From Dillenia suffruticosa (taxonomy: Eukaryota > Streptophyta > Magnoliopsida > Dilleniales > Dilleniaceae), in NCBI GenBank assembly GCA_033439265.1, contig JAVTVX010000024.1, positions 18,832,501-18,896,500 of the forward strand: a stretch of DNA of 64,000 nt. The letters run 5' to 3'. Below the pieces are notes generated by a model. The model did not search any database. It saw only the letters and a list, made by a program, of their open reading frames with translations, and was not told the DNA's origin. Below, one piece after another: positions 11,941 to 23,469 of the stretch (the first letter of the stretch is position 1; each line of letters starts with the position of its first letter). The position numbers and the translations under genes were made by a program.

Positions 11941-12829
11941 TTAAATTTAAGTGAAAATTTAAATGAAAACTAAATTTAAAAATAATCTAATTAATCAATT
12001 TAAATTAAATTAAATTGCCTGTGGCTAATATGCAAAATACAAACAAATCACAAATGTTATAAAAATTGCATGAAATTAAAATAGATAACTAAACTAAATT
12101 TGTTTGTAAAAAAATAGCAAGTTTTAAAAATTTGTTTATGAAGATGGCATATGTGCAGGACCGCACATGTGTACCTCTACCACCATAAACAAGCGCATCG
12201 ACTAGTCCATTATTAGGCGAAATCACATTACTGAATTATAAAATCTAAATATGAATTAAGTACAGTGATGTATCTGGTATAATTAAAATTATTAATTTAA
12301 ATAATATAATGATATGAAATTAAAGCATGATATGTACATGGTAGGTTTGAAATGTAGTAATAATATAATAATAGCAGCTAACAATTGCATGAAATGTAGC
12401 ATGGTAATGAGCAAAACAAAAACACAAAAGCGTGTAATAATAAAAAAAGGCGGAAAAGAGTAAAAGTGTCGAAAAAGGGGAAAAAAGATGACGGGTTTTG
12501 AAATTTTGTTTATGAAAATGACGGTCAAATAATTAAACTAAATATATTATAAATCATTCCGCACAAATTATCAAAGCTTCTTCTTCCCTCTAAAAGCTCT
12601 CATCCTCTTAAAATTTTCAAAACTTCTAATTCAACCAAAATTTCATTATCATCAAATATTTTCAATCAAAATCGAAAGTTTTACTCCCCTAACCTATCTA
12701 AATCACTCACTCAAGCTTTCATAGACATATATTCAACAAGTCTACAAGATAAATGATTTGCAAAATTTTATCAAAAGTTAATTAAATTTTGTTATAAAAA
12801 AAAGTCGCTTTGGATTCTACTATGTTCAG
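11941..12829. other. CACTA-1 inter-gene spacer
   Basis: AT-rich sequence homologous in patches to 55650-56960 of CACTA-3, notably the leader around ttcccctctaaaagctctc and cttctaattcaaccaaaattt that precedes the tnpA-like gene. It contains a short piece, aggaccgcacatgtg, like the GC-block motif. No gene is seen. Confidence 0.5.
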
Positions 12830-13893
12830 AAAGATTTTAAAATTTTCTAATAAGAATCTTTACCAGATTTCTTGACTTTATAGTCAGAGTGTATTCGATT
12901 GCTCTAATAAATTATAGGAATTGGCATGATATGCCAACAGAGTATAAAGAGAACATGTACAAAATTATACAGGTTATTACTCAATCTCATAATGACATAG
13001 ATGGAAATTAATATATCTAATTTTATTTTTTACATATTTCAATTGTAGTCAAAGATTAATTTCAAGCCATTTAGAAATGACACTAAAAAATGGATTATTG
13101 AAAATTTGTGTGATAGATGGAAGAGTTATACTCTGAAATCAATTATGTTCAATGATTCACTTGAAATAGATGGAAATATCAAAACAATGGAAGACGAAAG
13201 GGTTGATCCAAATTAGTACAAAGAGTTTATTACTTTCTAATTGAGTGATAAAGAAAATGTACAAATTAATAATTTTTCTTACTACTACAATCTACTTCTA
13301 TTCTAATATTTTTTTCTCTACATTAAGAAATTAGTAAAAAAATTTATAATATCACGCAAATTTGATTGATCCATATTGCTTATGATCGAAGTCATTTGCT
13401 AAGCTTATATATGAGAAGGTATAAACAATTTATATTTTATTTTACTTGTAATTAATTTTACCACATAATATTTCAAAGTAATTTATTTTTATCATTACAG
13501 ACGATACAATTTGGGATAAAATGTTCTAGAGCTGAACTTTATATTACAAGTTAAACGCGATCAGAAGTATCAGAGATTGTTGTATGGATGATTATTTTTA
13601 TGTAATTCTAATTGATATATTTATGAGATATTGACATTTGATTTACTTTACTTCCCATAGGAAATAATAAAGAGTGGAATTGAATCTATTGACAGTGTAG
13701 AAAGGCAAGTAAAAAGTTTGAATTTATTTTGAAAAAGTGATATCGTATCTAAAGTTAAAGGACTTGATCAGAGAGGAAGAATAAAATATATGAGGAAAAT
13801 CATAATGTGTGCATTCAATCAGACCTAAGAACGAAAATATGACTATTATGATGGACAATAAATAGGACAAAATCACAATTTCACTAATTTGAT
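12830..13893 (+). pseudogene. tnpA-like (Transposase_24) gene of CACTA-1, split by CACTA-2
   Basis: Matches the CACTA-3 tnpA-like gene exon by exon. The piece around the FLGSIVRVHSIAP equivalent is at 12868-12920, followed by YKEN(M)YKIIQ, then KPFRNDTKKWIIENLCDRWK (13069-13130), RVDPN*YKEFITF and the SRAELYIT part near 13528. Then comes the C-terminal stretch ending GQNHNFTNL at 13892. After the CACTA-2 insertion it resumes at 33577 and reaches a stop about 70 bp later. The N-terminal third present in CACTA-3 (RGPTRCQDV region) is absent. Members of this family bind subterminal repeats in En/Spm-like systems; here it is non-functional. Confidence 0.75.
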
Positions 13894-13904
13894 CACTACA
13901 AAAA

Positions 13905-14850
13905 AAACAGGAGTTTTGCGACGAATTTTGAGATAAAAATTTAGGAAAAATTCATCGCTAAATAAATTTGCGACAAATTTTTCAACAAAAAATAATTCGT
14001 CGCTAATAACTCGTCGCAAATCTTTACGACAAAAAATATAATATTTGTCTCAAATTAGCAACGAATATTATTTCGTCGTAAAATTCGTCGCAAAAATTAG
14101 CAACCAAACTTTTTGTTGCAACTTTCCGACGCATTTTGCGATAAAAAATATCTGTTGCAAATATATTTGTCACAAAAATTAGCAACCAAAACTTTTTTGT
14201 TGCAACTTTCCGACACATTTTGTGACGAAAAATATTTGTTGCAAATCTATTCGTCGCAAAATTCATTGTAAAAATTAGTAACCAAAACTTTTTTGTTGCA
14301 ACTTTCCAACACATTTTGTGATGAAAAATATCTGTTGCAAATCTATTCGTCGCAAAATTCGTTGTAAAATTAGCAACCAAAACTTTATTGTTGCAATTTT
14401 CTGAAAAATTTTTCGACAAAAAAGATCTATTGCAAATGTATGCGTTGCAAAATTTGTCGAAAAAATTAGCATCGAAAATATTTTTGTTGCAATTTTGCGA
14501 CGAATATTATCTATCACAAAATAGCGACAAAAAATTATTTGTCGCAAAATTGGCGACGAATTTTTTTCGTTACAAATTTTCAACAAAAATTTTTTTGTTG
14601 CTGATATTTGCAACAAATTTTGCAACGAAAAATAATTTCGTCGGAATTTGCAACAAATTATATTCGTTGCAGAAGTGCGATGAATATTTATTTGTCGCTA
14701 ATCTGCGACAAAATCAACGACGAATTTAGCGACGAATTTTGCGACGAAGTGTGAAAAATTTAGTAACAAATTTTGCGATGAATATTAGAATCAGCGACGA
14801 ATTTTACGACGAATTTAGAAAATTTGCAACAAAAAAATTTGATTTGTTTT
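13905..14850. repeat. CACTA-2 left subterminal array (GCGACGAA/TTCGTCGC)
   Basis: Recurrent 10-12-bp motif gcgacgaattt and its complement, alternating in orientation so that neighbouring copies form hairpins. A larger repeat of about 100-120 bp (attagcaaccaaaactttttt ... ttgcaactttccgac) recurs at about 14098, 14177, 14277 and 14380. Open frames here read as repeats like NFATN and are not genes. Confidence 0.85.
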
Positions 14851-15177
14851 TTTTTTGCACCAATTTTTCCTGTATATCATATTCCTCCTTGATAGTCTCA
14901 GCCAACCAGTTTATGAACTAAACCGCCAACATCATCATCAACAAACCATCCAGGGTATCATCCAACAACCAATAATATGAAATTTATCCGGTCTCTATTC
15001 ATCCAAACAAGTAACCATCTAATAGTATCAATCAAATAATAATTATAAAATCACTTCCATCGTCATGAAATAGTAATAAACAGTAATAAATAAATAACAG
15101 AATATCAAATATCTAGCAGTGTGAACCAAGTAATAATAACAAGTCTAATAAAATATAAGTGCGAAATAAAAACTGTT
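14851..15177. other. Short AT-rich spacer in CACTA-2
   Basis: Runs from the end of the subterminal array to the 3' end of the - strand Transposase_24-like gene. It probably contains the gene's 3' untranslated region. Nothing else is recognised. Confidence 0.4.
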
Positions 15178-17305
15178 TTAAGAAACATTATCACCATCAC
15201 CGTCACCGTCACCATCACCATCATCATCACCAAATATGTCATAATCATTATCACCATCATTTGGAGGAGATTGAAAAGGGGGAATCGAACTTGAAACGGA
15301 GACTAACTGAAGATGCTACTTTATAAGTCTCTGTTGTGCGTGAAACTCTTCAAATTCATTGTCTATTCGTCCGAATTTTACACGCATGGCTTGAAGTTCA
15401 TTATCTTTTTGTGTTAACTGCTCCTTCATGTAGCTGAGCTCTTGGGTCAATTGCATTAATTCTGTTCTTATTGGTGTCTGGGTGGAAGAAAATAAACCAC
15501 TGATTCTACAAGTTCTGCTCAATGAGCCCACCCAAGTACTCTTCCCTGCTTCGCTCCACCAGTAGCCTCGAGCCATAAAGTTATATTATTAACAGATGGC
15601 TCAGACGTAGCAGCATCGTTACTACCACTAGAATTTTTCAATACAAACGGATCATGTTTCTTCTGCATTATCATAAGAGAAGTTAGAAGAAAATTAAAAT
15701 AACAATATAATAAAATATCCAACAAAAGAAATACAAGTGTTAATTAACAGTTTAACAATTTAATAAAATATCCAACAAAGAAAATCAAAATACAAAATTG
15801 TATTTCTCATTAAGCGATTGACAGTAAACAATAAGACACAAAAATTAATATGTGAATCAAAAATTACAAATTTAATAGACTTATGGAATTGAAATTAAAC
15901 ATACTTATATTTATGTATTTAGTTGCTTAATCCATTAGAATGATATTTAGATAATGAAGAGTGTTATAATTGAAATTAAAATTCAACTACTATTAGGAGT
16001 TTGAAACTGTAACAGATGGAATAAAGAAAAAAATTATACTAGTACGTAACATAATGAACCAACCATTTGGAAATGACTTAACAAAATTGATATTATGTAT
16101 TCTCTAATTTTAATTAATAATGATAAAAATATATATATATATATAAATTAGAAATGAAAAATTCAATTTAAATAGTGAAAAAATTTTTGGAATTGACAAA
16201 TCTAATAAATTCTTCTTCTAACGTTGTTATGATAGATTCAGCATAATATGTTAAAATCTTTGTTGCAAAGTGTCTATAAAACAATTTAAAATTTTGAAAT
16301 TACATACCATAACCGCTTTATCTCTCTCCCCACTTCAGGTTTTGTCTTTTTTCTTAAAAGTCTGTGAGAAAGTCTCTATAAATGATGGTGGGGATCCCAT
16401 TTCCTTGGCCTAAAAAAAACACTGTTAGATGAAATAATGAAAAAATAAATGAATTAAATTCAAAAAAAATAGTAATTTAACGAAATTACCATTCTATTTC
16501 TATATTCATCAATATTGATTGAGCCTCCCGCATAAGTAGCAGATGATTCCCCAGAATTATAAGATCGATTATTTTTTATTCTGCTCACTCCTCCGTCGGC
16601 TCTCATCGGAATCCCAGAAGTTTAAAATCCTGAGCCAATTTTCTTTGGTGATGTAGTATGGCTTCTTTCGGTTCGTCTTTGCATGATTTAGTACACCTTG
16701 GATGTGATGACTATATTTTTTTCTTAAAAATTCTTCTTATTTCAAGCTCCTTGGTCTCATTCCAATTGAACTTTCGCTACAATAAATAAAAATACAATTA
16801 GTTATATTTAAATTATACACTTATTTTTATATTTAAACTTAGAGGCCTAATTTATCTTGAATTCTCTCCACCATAACTTTTTGATATCATCTGGAGTACT
16901 TGTGTAAGATATCGATACTCCTCCCCAATGGTTGTTATGATTCTATTCAGCTCAAGAATAACACACACAGAATTTGTGAATCTATTATAAAATTAGAAAC
17001 AAAAAAATGGTTAGTAAAAAAATAGTTAAATAAACTCATCATGTATATAAATAAAAAACTATTGTGATAATATTTCAAATTTACTATTTATGAATCTTCG
17101 CAGGGGGATATCACCTCTCGCGTATCTTCCCCCTCAATGTGTAAATCTAGCATTGAAGGTACAACCGAAGGTGCAACTGAAGTAGACGGTGAAGGTGCAT
17201 CCGTACAAGGCGAAGGGGCATGGGAAGGTGCAGCTGAAGCAGACGGTGACGCTGAAGAGTTTGGTCTTGCATCATAAGATCGTCTATGCCCTCCACGTCG
17301 ATACT
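15178..17305 (-). pseudogene. Transposase_24 (tnpA-like) gene of CACTA-2
   Basis: Read on the - strand, it begins with a Ser/Pro/Ala-rich head (17300-17120; SASPSASAAPSHAPSPC), then a part like DLHIEGEDTREVI. After intron-like AT-rich gaps comes the core KEMGSPPSFIETFSQTFKKK (about 16415-16330), which fits the family pattern of a partner-binding or DNA-binding segment. Then LWLEATGGAKQGRVLGW (about 15585-15527), a coiled-coil-like stretch ELMQLTQELSYMKEQLTQKD, and an acidic GD-rich tail ending at the stop 15178-15180. Frame changes between segments are partly explicable by introns. Function in the family: DNA binding at subterminal repeats. Confidence 0.7.
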
Positions 17306-17589
17306 GTCACAAAAGTTTGGTCTTGCAAGTAATGAAAATTGTATGTTTATAAAAAATATAATAGAGTATATGAAGAAACATACCATATTTAAATTACATC
17401 CGAAATGATCTATACAGAAAAATATAGCGTATTAGCAAATAATATTTCGAAAATGAAACATGAGACATTAAATATAACATACAAATTGAGAAACGAAATA
17501 TGTAAATCTAAATGTATTTTCATATTCAAACAGTTAAATAAAATTTAATCTGATGTTAGACAATTATAATAAATATTAAAAAAATAACA

Positions 17590-17950
17590 CTTATCGACGA
17601 TCAAAAATCAAAGTCATCATTGTCATCATCATCCTCATTATCAGATTCTTCAACATCAAATTCATCCTCATCTTCATCATCTGTCTCAAAATCAGATTCT
17701 TCATCGCCAGCCTCATGAATTTCAGTAATTTAGAGTAATTTGGAGTAAAAACAAATCTACAAATATGTTCCCTAGCTTTATCACATACATGAAATTTGTC
17801 ATTACCACACTTTCTACACGGATATCTTAACTTAACCTAACTAGTAGCGAAATTCAAGAATTGTTTCACCCCAGAAATAAATTCATCAGTTAAACCACGA
17901 CGATCAGGTAAATTCTTATTATACATCTAATTTCTTTCGTTTTGCATTGT
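17590..17950 (-). pseudogene. Orphan Transpos_assoc domain with acidic tail (CACTA-2 transposase remnant)
   Basis: The - strand reads MYNKNLPDRRGLTDEFISGV, KQFLNFATS, a stop, then YPCRKCGNDKFHVCDKAREHI. This is the typical start of plant CACTA transposases (PF13963), with its Cys-x2-Cys pair intact. About 110 residues in, a frame change leads into an Asp/Glu run (DFETDDEDEDEFDVEE) and a stop. The TNP2 catalytic core that normally follows is absent, and the Transposase_24-like gene follows 0.3 kb downstream. Either the core was deleted, or this is a short derivative protein. Confidence 0.75.
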
Positions 17951-18877
17951 CGCTGTTTACAATAATAAAATTTATAAAAAAATTAATAAATAAAAGTATT
18001 AACAAAATATAGATTATATTGAAAAAAAACATTAATAAGAAATAATTAACATCTAATAACAAAACATTTAAAAAATATTAACATATATTCAGATAATTTA
18101 ACAAATATAAAAACGTTAATAGAAATTATTAAGATATACTATTTACGCAAAATAATAATACTTTGAGTCACCAAAAAATATAAAAATAATTTATAACTAT
18201 TGCATTTCCCAAAAATACAACATACATACATGCACACTAGAAACAAGAGATAAAAAACAAAGAAAATAAAAGAATAAATGCGAAGAAAAAATATATACCT
18301 CAACCGCTTCAATATCTACTTTTCTCTCATCTACTTGAACAACATGTCCAATCAGAGCAAACACATCTGTAATACAAAACCATTAATATTATTTATAATT
18401 AATCTAATGTTAAAATATATTATATAACATTAACAATATATATTAACTATATACAACATTATATGTATTATAAATTTTTAAATATGTACAGAACATTATC
18501 CATTTAAAATTCTGCATCATATATATTATATATTATTACATATATATCATAAAACATTATATAAAATTATATAATCATAAAATATAATATGTTATAATAT
18601 ATGTTATAATGATAAAATTGTAATATATAATATATTATAATATATATAACATATAGAATTATATATAAAAACTATAAATTAACATAATTGTTATAATATA
18701 TATAATACATTATAATATATACAATATATTAAATTATATATGTTAAAATTATAATATATATTGTTATAATATTATTACAATTATAACATATAATATATTA
18801 TAATAAATAATATATAAATTTAATTATATAATATATAATTTCTAATAAAAAAAAAATATATATATATATATATAAAA
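17951..18877. other. AT-rich promoter-side region of CACTA-2
   Basis: Extremely AT-rich, dominated by TATAATAT-type low-complexity sequence (about 18400-18870). It lies upstream of the - strand genes and directly next to the GC-rich block. No coding sequence is seen. Confidence 0.5.
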
Positions 18878-18929
18878 TTGCCGCAGGGGGACGGGGAGAC
18901 GCTCCCCTGCCCAGATCCGGCAGCAACAC
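18878..18929. repeat. GC-rich block of CACTA-2, left part
   Basis: A short GC-rich piece (gggggacggggagacgctcccc) cut by the chromovirus LTR at 18930. It continues at 30851 after the duplicated aacac. It contains one palindromic unit of the type that fills the right part. Confidence 0.7.
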
Positions 18930-21251
18930 TGTAACACCAGAAGGAAAAAAAAAAAGAAAAAAAAATATCGGGATTGGGGCTAAAAAAGCCCCAATCTCTC
19001 TTTTTCCCTCTCTCTCTCTCTCTATCTCTCTTTCTCTCTCTCTCGCTCTCTTTCTCTCTCTTTCTCCTCTCCCTTTCGCCACCCACCGTGGCTGCTCCAC
19101 TTTTCTCCCGCGATCGCCGCCGCTGCAGTGCCTCCTCCCTCCTCACACGAGCGCGCGGTCAGCCAGTGAGCAGCGCCTCACCTCCTGCACAGCGCGGGCC
19201 AGCGCGCTACCCTTACTCGAGCCAGCGCGCTATCTCCCGCGATTGGGCGTGCTACCCCTGCTCGAGCCAGCGCGCGATCTCCAGCGAGCCCAGCGCGCGA
19301 GCCAGAGCGTGCCAGCGCGCGACACCTGCCCGAGCCAGCGCGACCCTCTGTGCGAACGTGAGCCCTAGCCCGTGAACGGGCCAACCCACCAGCCGCGAGG
19401 CCCACTTGGCCTGCAGGCCCAGCAGCCCGCAAGCCCCAGGCCCGCAAGCCCATTGCGGCCTGTGGCCCACTGAAGCCCACTGCGGCCCGCGGCTGGCAGC
19501 CTAAGACGGCCTGTGACATTCCGCGAGTCCCTACGAAGGTTTTAGACCCAACCGACAAACGAACGAAAGCTAAATCCGAGATCCGAGGAACCCTAGGTGA
19601 GTGAAATACACCGACTTCGAAGTTTGAATAAATTTTGTTGATAAAATCCCTTATTAGGGTTTTATTTGATATAAAATTTGATGATTTGATTAGTTTTGTC
19701 TTTTGGAGAGTCGTTGAAAAATAAAGAGTGATCACCCTCCCTAGATATGTGAGTAGGACTCTAATCTCTTGTATAAAATAGTAAAACGTGTTTTCTGCCG
19801 TGTTTTCGATAAAACATGCTTTAATATGCATTCGTTTGACGTATGATATTAAATTTAAAAAATCTGTTTTGTGATTATTAGAGTGTCTTGAAATATATTT
19901 ACAATAACTATGAATCCATGGTTTGAAATGAAACAATAATTGTGCCATTAGTTGAAAATGTATAAATTTCATTTTATATCGTTGCATTGATATACTGTTT
20001 TGAAATGAATTGATGAGACGTATTGGCACGCAAATTTAAAATATTTTTTTGATGAACTATGTGGGTTGGATGCCTACTAGTTATGCGATGATGTGATATT
20101 ACTTGTGGGACGTTGTGTCCTGGGATGTTATGCCCTTTTGTGATACTATGATGATTTCGTAGCTACGAAGGGCGTTTGTAGAGGCACGGGTTGCCCTGAT
20201 ACGCTTCTGCATGAGGTATCCGCAAACGTTATTTATTCTAAACGCTATAGGTGCGGCCGGTTGAACCCACGTAGGGGGAGGACGTGTGTGACGCCACCGT
20301 CTAGTACCGGGCGGGGTTCTATATAAGTTGATGAGTTAGCCCCAGCGAACTCATGGCCAACGTTGGGGTAGAGAGCGTTTTAAAGTCTATGCATAATAAA
20401 ACCTCCGATGCGCCTATCTTTTGTCTCGATTGACCTTTGCCAGGATCATTTTTGGCTCGCTCTGATATTACTTGATTTTAAGTAGATGCATACATACTTG
20501 TTAACGTGTGATTGATTAAATAATTTCAATTGTTAAACATATCATGTTTTGATGCGAAATGTAAATTCTTGATTCGAAATGTTGTTATTTGACAATCCAA
20601 TGGTTCACCCACACTATTTATGCTTGATATTATCCCTCTCACTCACTGAGTATTTTCCCATGATACTCACCTCTCTCTTTTCCTTCCTCAGACAGATTTA
20701 TTGTGATAGAGCGACGTTACAGGCTCTAGAGTGGATTTGGTGTTCATGACGGTGAGATTTACTTTAAATAGAAATATGAACTCTTAATTTAGTTTCGACC
20801 TTGTGAGGTTTTAACATTGAGGTCCGTAGTTGGCCGTATACTTATTTTGGGATGACTGTATAATTTAACTCTCATATTTCCTTTGCATTGAGGCGATTGT
20901 ACGTATTTGAGTGTTACTTGGGAGAATTATTGTATCTTTCATAAAATTTAGGTCCGCTTGGTGTAGCGGCTGTTCTTGATCTAGTAGAGCATGACAGTAG
21001 AGGTCTGTGGCTAGGACTGCTAGAAAATTGTAGCATTGCATTGTTCTGGATACTGGCGGTGGTGTTTGTTGATTTTGGAGAGGCCGGGATGGCTATTTAT
21101 TTAAATTACAGGTTGATTTTGATTATACAGGTTTAATTGTACACGGGAAACTTCCGATTTATGGGGAGGTTCTGTCCGATTTTCTGTAAAAATACAGTCG
21201 GCATCCAAGGGCAACGGGCGGCTGTTCACGATCCCGGTTTGGGGCGTGACA
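18930..21251 (+). repeat. Chromovirus 5' LTR
   Basis: 2322 bp, tgtaacaccag...ggcgtgaca. It contains a CT-rich microsatellite (about 19008-19065), a GC-rich stretch of diverged cgagccagcgcgc repeats (about 19150-19350), and a possible TATA motif tataaaata (about 19772). It differs from the 3' LTR by many substitutions. It keeps about 90 bp near its end (about 21105-21200) that the 3' LTR has lost. Confidence 0.92.
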
Positions 21252-21258
21252 GTTCTAT

Positions 21259-21270
21259 TGGTATCAGAGC
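21259..21270 (+). promoter_or_regulatory. Primer binding site 1 (initiator tRNA-Met)
   Basis: tggtatcagagc, complementary to the 3' end of plant initiator tRNA-Met, 7 bp after the 5' LTR end. This is the standard minus-strand primer site. Confidence 0.93.
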
Positions 21271-22214
21271 ATCTAGGTTAGAGAAAAGATAGAAGTCTTC
21301 CCAAGTATATGAAAAGTCCTCAATACATGAGAGAGTTTCATACAGTCATTTAAAGATGCATAATAAAACCTCCGATGCGCCTATCTTTGGTCTCGGTTGA
21401 CCTTTGCCAGGATCATTTTTGGCTCGCTCTGATATTACTTGATTTTAAGTTGATGCATACATACTTGTTAACGTGTGATTGATTAAATAATTTCAATTGT
21501 TAAACATATCATGTTTTGATGCGAAATATAAATTCTTGATTCGAAATGTTGTTATTTGACACACCCACACTATTTATACTTGATATTATCCCCCTCACTC
21601 ACTGAGTATTTTCCCATGATACTCACCTCTCTCTTTTCCTTCCTCAGACAGGTTTATTGTGATAGAGTGACGTTACAGGCTCTAGAGTGGATTTGGTGTT
21701 CATGACGGTGAGATTTACTTTAAATAGAAATATGAACTCTTAATTTAGTTTCGACCTTGTGAGGTTTTGACATTAAGGTCCGTAGTTGGCCGTGTATTTA
21801 TTTTGGGATGACTGTATAATTTAACTCTCATATTTCCTTTGCATTGAGGCGATTGTACGTATTTGAGTGTTACTTGGGAGAATTATTGTATTTTTCATAA
21901 AATTTAGGTCCGCTTGGTGTGGCGGCTGTTCTTGCTCTAGTTAAGCATGATAGTAGAGGTCTGTGGCTAGGACTGCTAGAAAATTATAGCATTGCATTGT
22001 TCTGGATGCTGGCGGTGGTGTTTGTTGATTTTGGAGAGACCGGGATGGCTATTTATTTAAATTACAGGTTGATTTTGATTATACAGGTTTAATTGTACAC
22101 GGGAAACTTCCGATTTATGGGGAGGTTCTGTCCGATTTTCTATAAAAATACAGCCGGCATCCAAGGGCAACGGGCGGCTGTTCACGATCCTGGTTTGGGG
22201 CGTGACAGTTCTAT

Positions 22215-22226
22215 TGGTATCAGAGC
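22215..22226 (+). promoter_or_regulatory. Primer binding site 2 (duplicated)
   Basis: An identical tggtatcagagc, 7 bp after a second LTR end (…gtgaca, 22207), inside repeat copy 2. Confidence 0.93.
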
Positions 22227-23181
22227 ATCTAGGTTAGAGAAAAGATAGAAGTCTTCCCAAGTATATGAAAAGTCCTCAATACATGAGAGAGTTTCATACA
22301 GTCATTTAAAGATACATAATAAAACCTCCGATGCGCCTATCTTTGGTCTCGGTTGACATTTGCCAGGATCATTTTTTGCTCGCTCTGATATTACTTGATT
22401 TTAAGTGGATGCATACATACTTGTTAACGTGTGATTGATTAAATAATTTCAATTGTTAAACATATCATGTTTTGATGCGAAATGTAAATTCTTGATTCGA
22501 AATATTGTTATTTGACACTCCAATGGTTCACCCACACTATTTATGCTTGATATTATCCCTCTCACTCACTGAGTATTTTCCCATGATACTCACCTCTCTC
22601 ATTTCCTTCCTCAGACAGGTTTATTGTGATAGAGTGACGTTACAGGCTCTAGAGTGGATTTGGTGTTCATGACGGTGAGATTTACTTTAAATAGAAATAT
22701 GAACTCTTAATTTAGTTTCGACCTTGTGAGGTTTTAACATTGAGGTCCGTAGTTGGCCGTATACTTATTTTGGGATGACTGTATAATTTAACTCTCATAT
22801 TTCCTTTGCATTGAGGCGATTGTACGTATTTGAGTGTTACTTGGGAGAATTATTGTATCTTTCATAAAATTTAGGTCCGCTTGGTGTGGCGGCTGTTCTT
22901 GATCTAGTAGAGCATGACAGTAGAGGTCTGTGGCTAGGACTGCTAGAAAATTGTAGCATTGCATTGTTCTGGATACTGGCGGTGGTGTTTGTTGATTTTG
23001 GAGAGGCCGGGATGGCTATTTATTTAAATTACAGGTTGATTTTGATTATACAGGTTTAATTGTACACGGGAAACTTCCGATTTATGGGGAGATTATGTCC
23101 GATTTTCTGTAAAAATATAGCCGGCATCCAAGGGCAACGGGCGGCTGTTCACGATCCCGGTTTGGGGCGTGACAGTTCTAT

Positions 23182-23193
23182 TGGTATCAGAGC
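23182..23193 (+). promoter_or_regulatory. Primer binding site 3 (duplicated)
   Basis: Third identical tggtatcagagc, 7 bp after a third LTR end (23174). It is the one nearest gag. Confidence 0.93.
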
Positions 23194-23469
23194 ATCTAGG
23201 TTAGAGAAAAGATAGAAGTCTTCCCAAGTATATGAAAAGTTCTCAATACATGAGAGAGTTTCATACAGTCATTTAAAGTCCCATACTTGGCCATAGGCAT
23301 ATAAGTTCGTCTATTTTATGGAGTTGGATACATAACGCATCTAACTCATTACTTCGTATTCGAATGTTTTGAATCATAGTTTATTTATTTTTTTAGGGGG
23401 TTAGTTACGGAGCAACTAACCCTAATTCTTGATTTCTATCTAATAACAATGTATTTTTTTCGCAGAATT

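Larger units (their letters stand above)
20389..23278 (+). repeat. Tandem triplication of LTR 3' end plus PBS leader
   Basis: Three head-to-tail copies: 20389-21355 (967 bp), 21356-22311 (956 bp) and 22312-23278 (967 bp). Each holds the last 863 bp or so of the LTR followed by 104 bp of leader that includes the PBS. The junctions fall right after tttaaag, a word present at both ends of the unit, suggesting microhomology. Copy 2 has an 11-bp deletion (loss of the tccaatggtt part near 21560). Only copy 1 belongs to the full 5' LTR; copies 2 and 3 lie in the untranslated leader. Confidence 0.93.

Noticed and set aside
14024..14921. Several open frames with NFATN-like repeats
   Set aside because: Artefacts of the gcgacgaattt subterminal repeats; frames exist on both strands.
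15181..15240. Short caccat repeats as a CRISPR-like or regulatory array
   Set aside because: They encode the acidic GD-rich tail of the tnpA-like protein on the other strand.
19178..20029. 283-residue open frame antisense to the 5' LTR
   Set aside because: LTR sequence read backwards; Ala/Arg-rich part comes from the GC-rich repeats, and the 3' LTR copy is broken differently.
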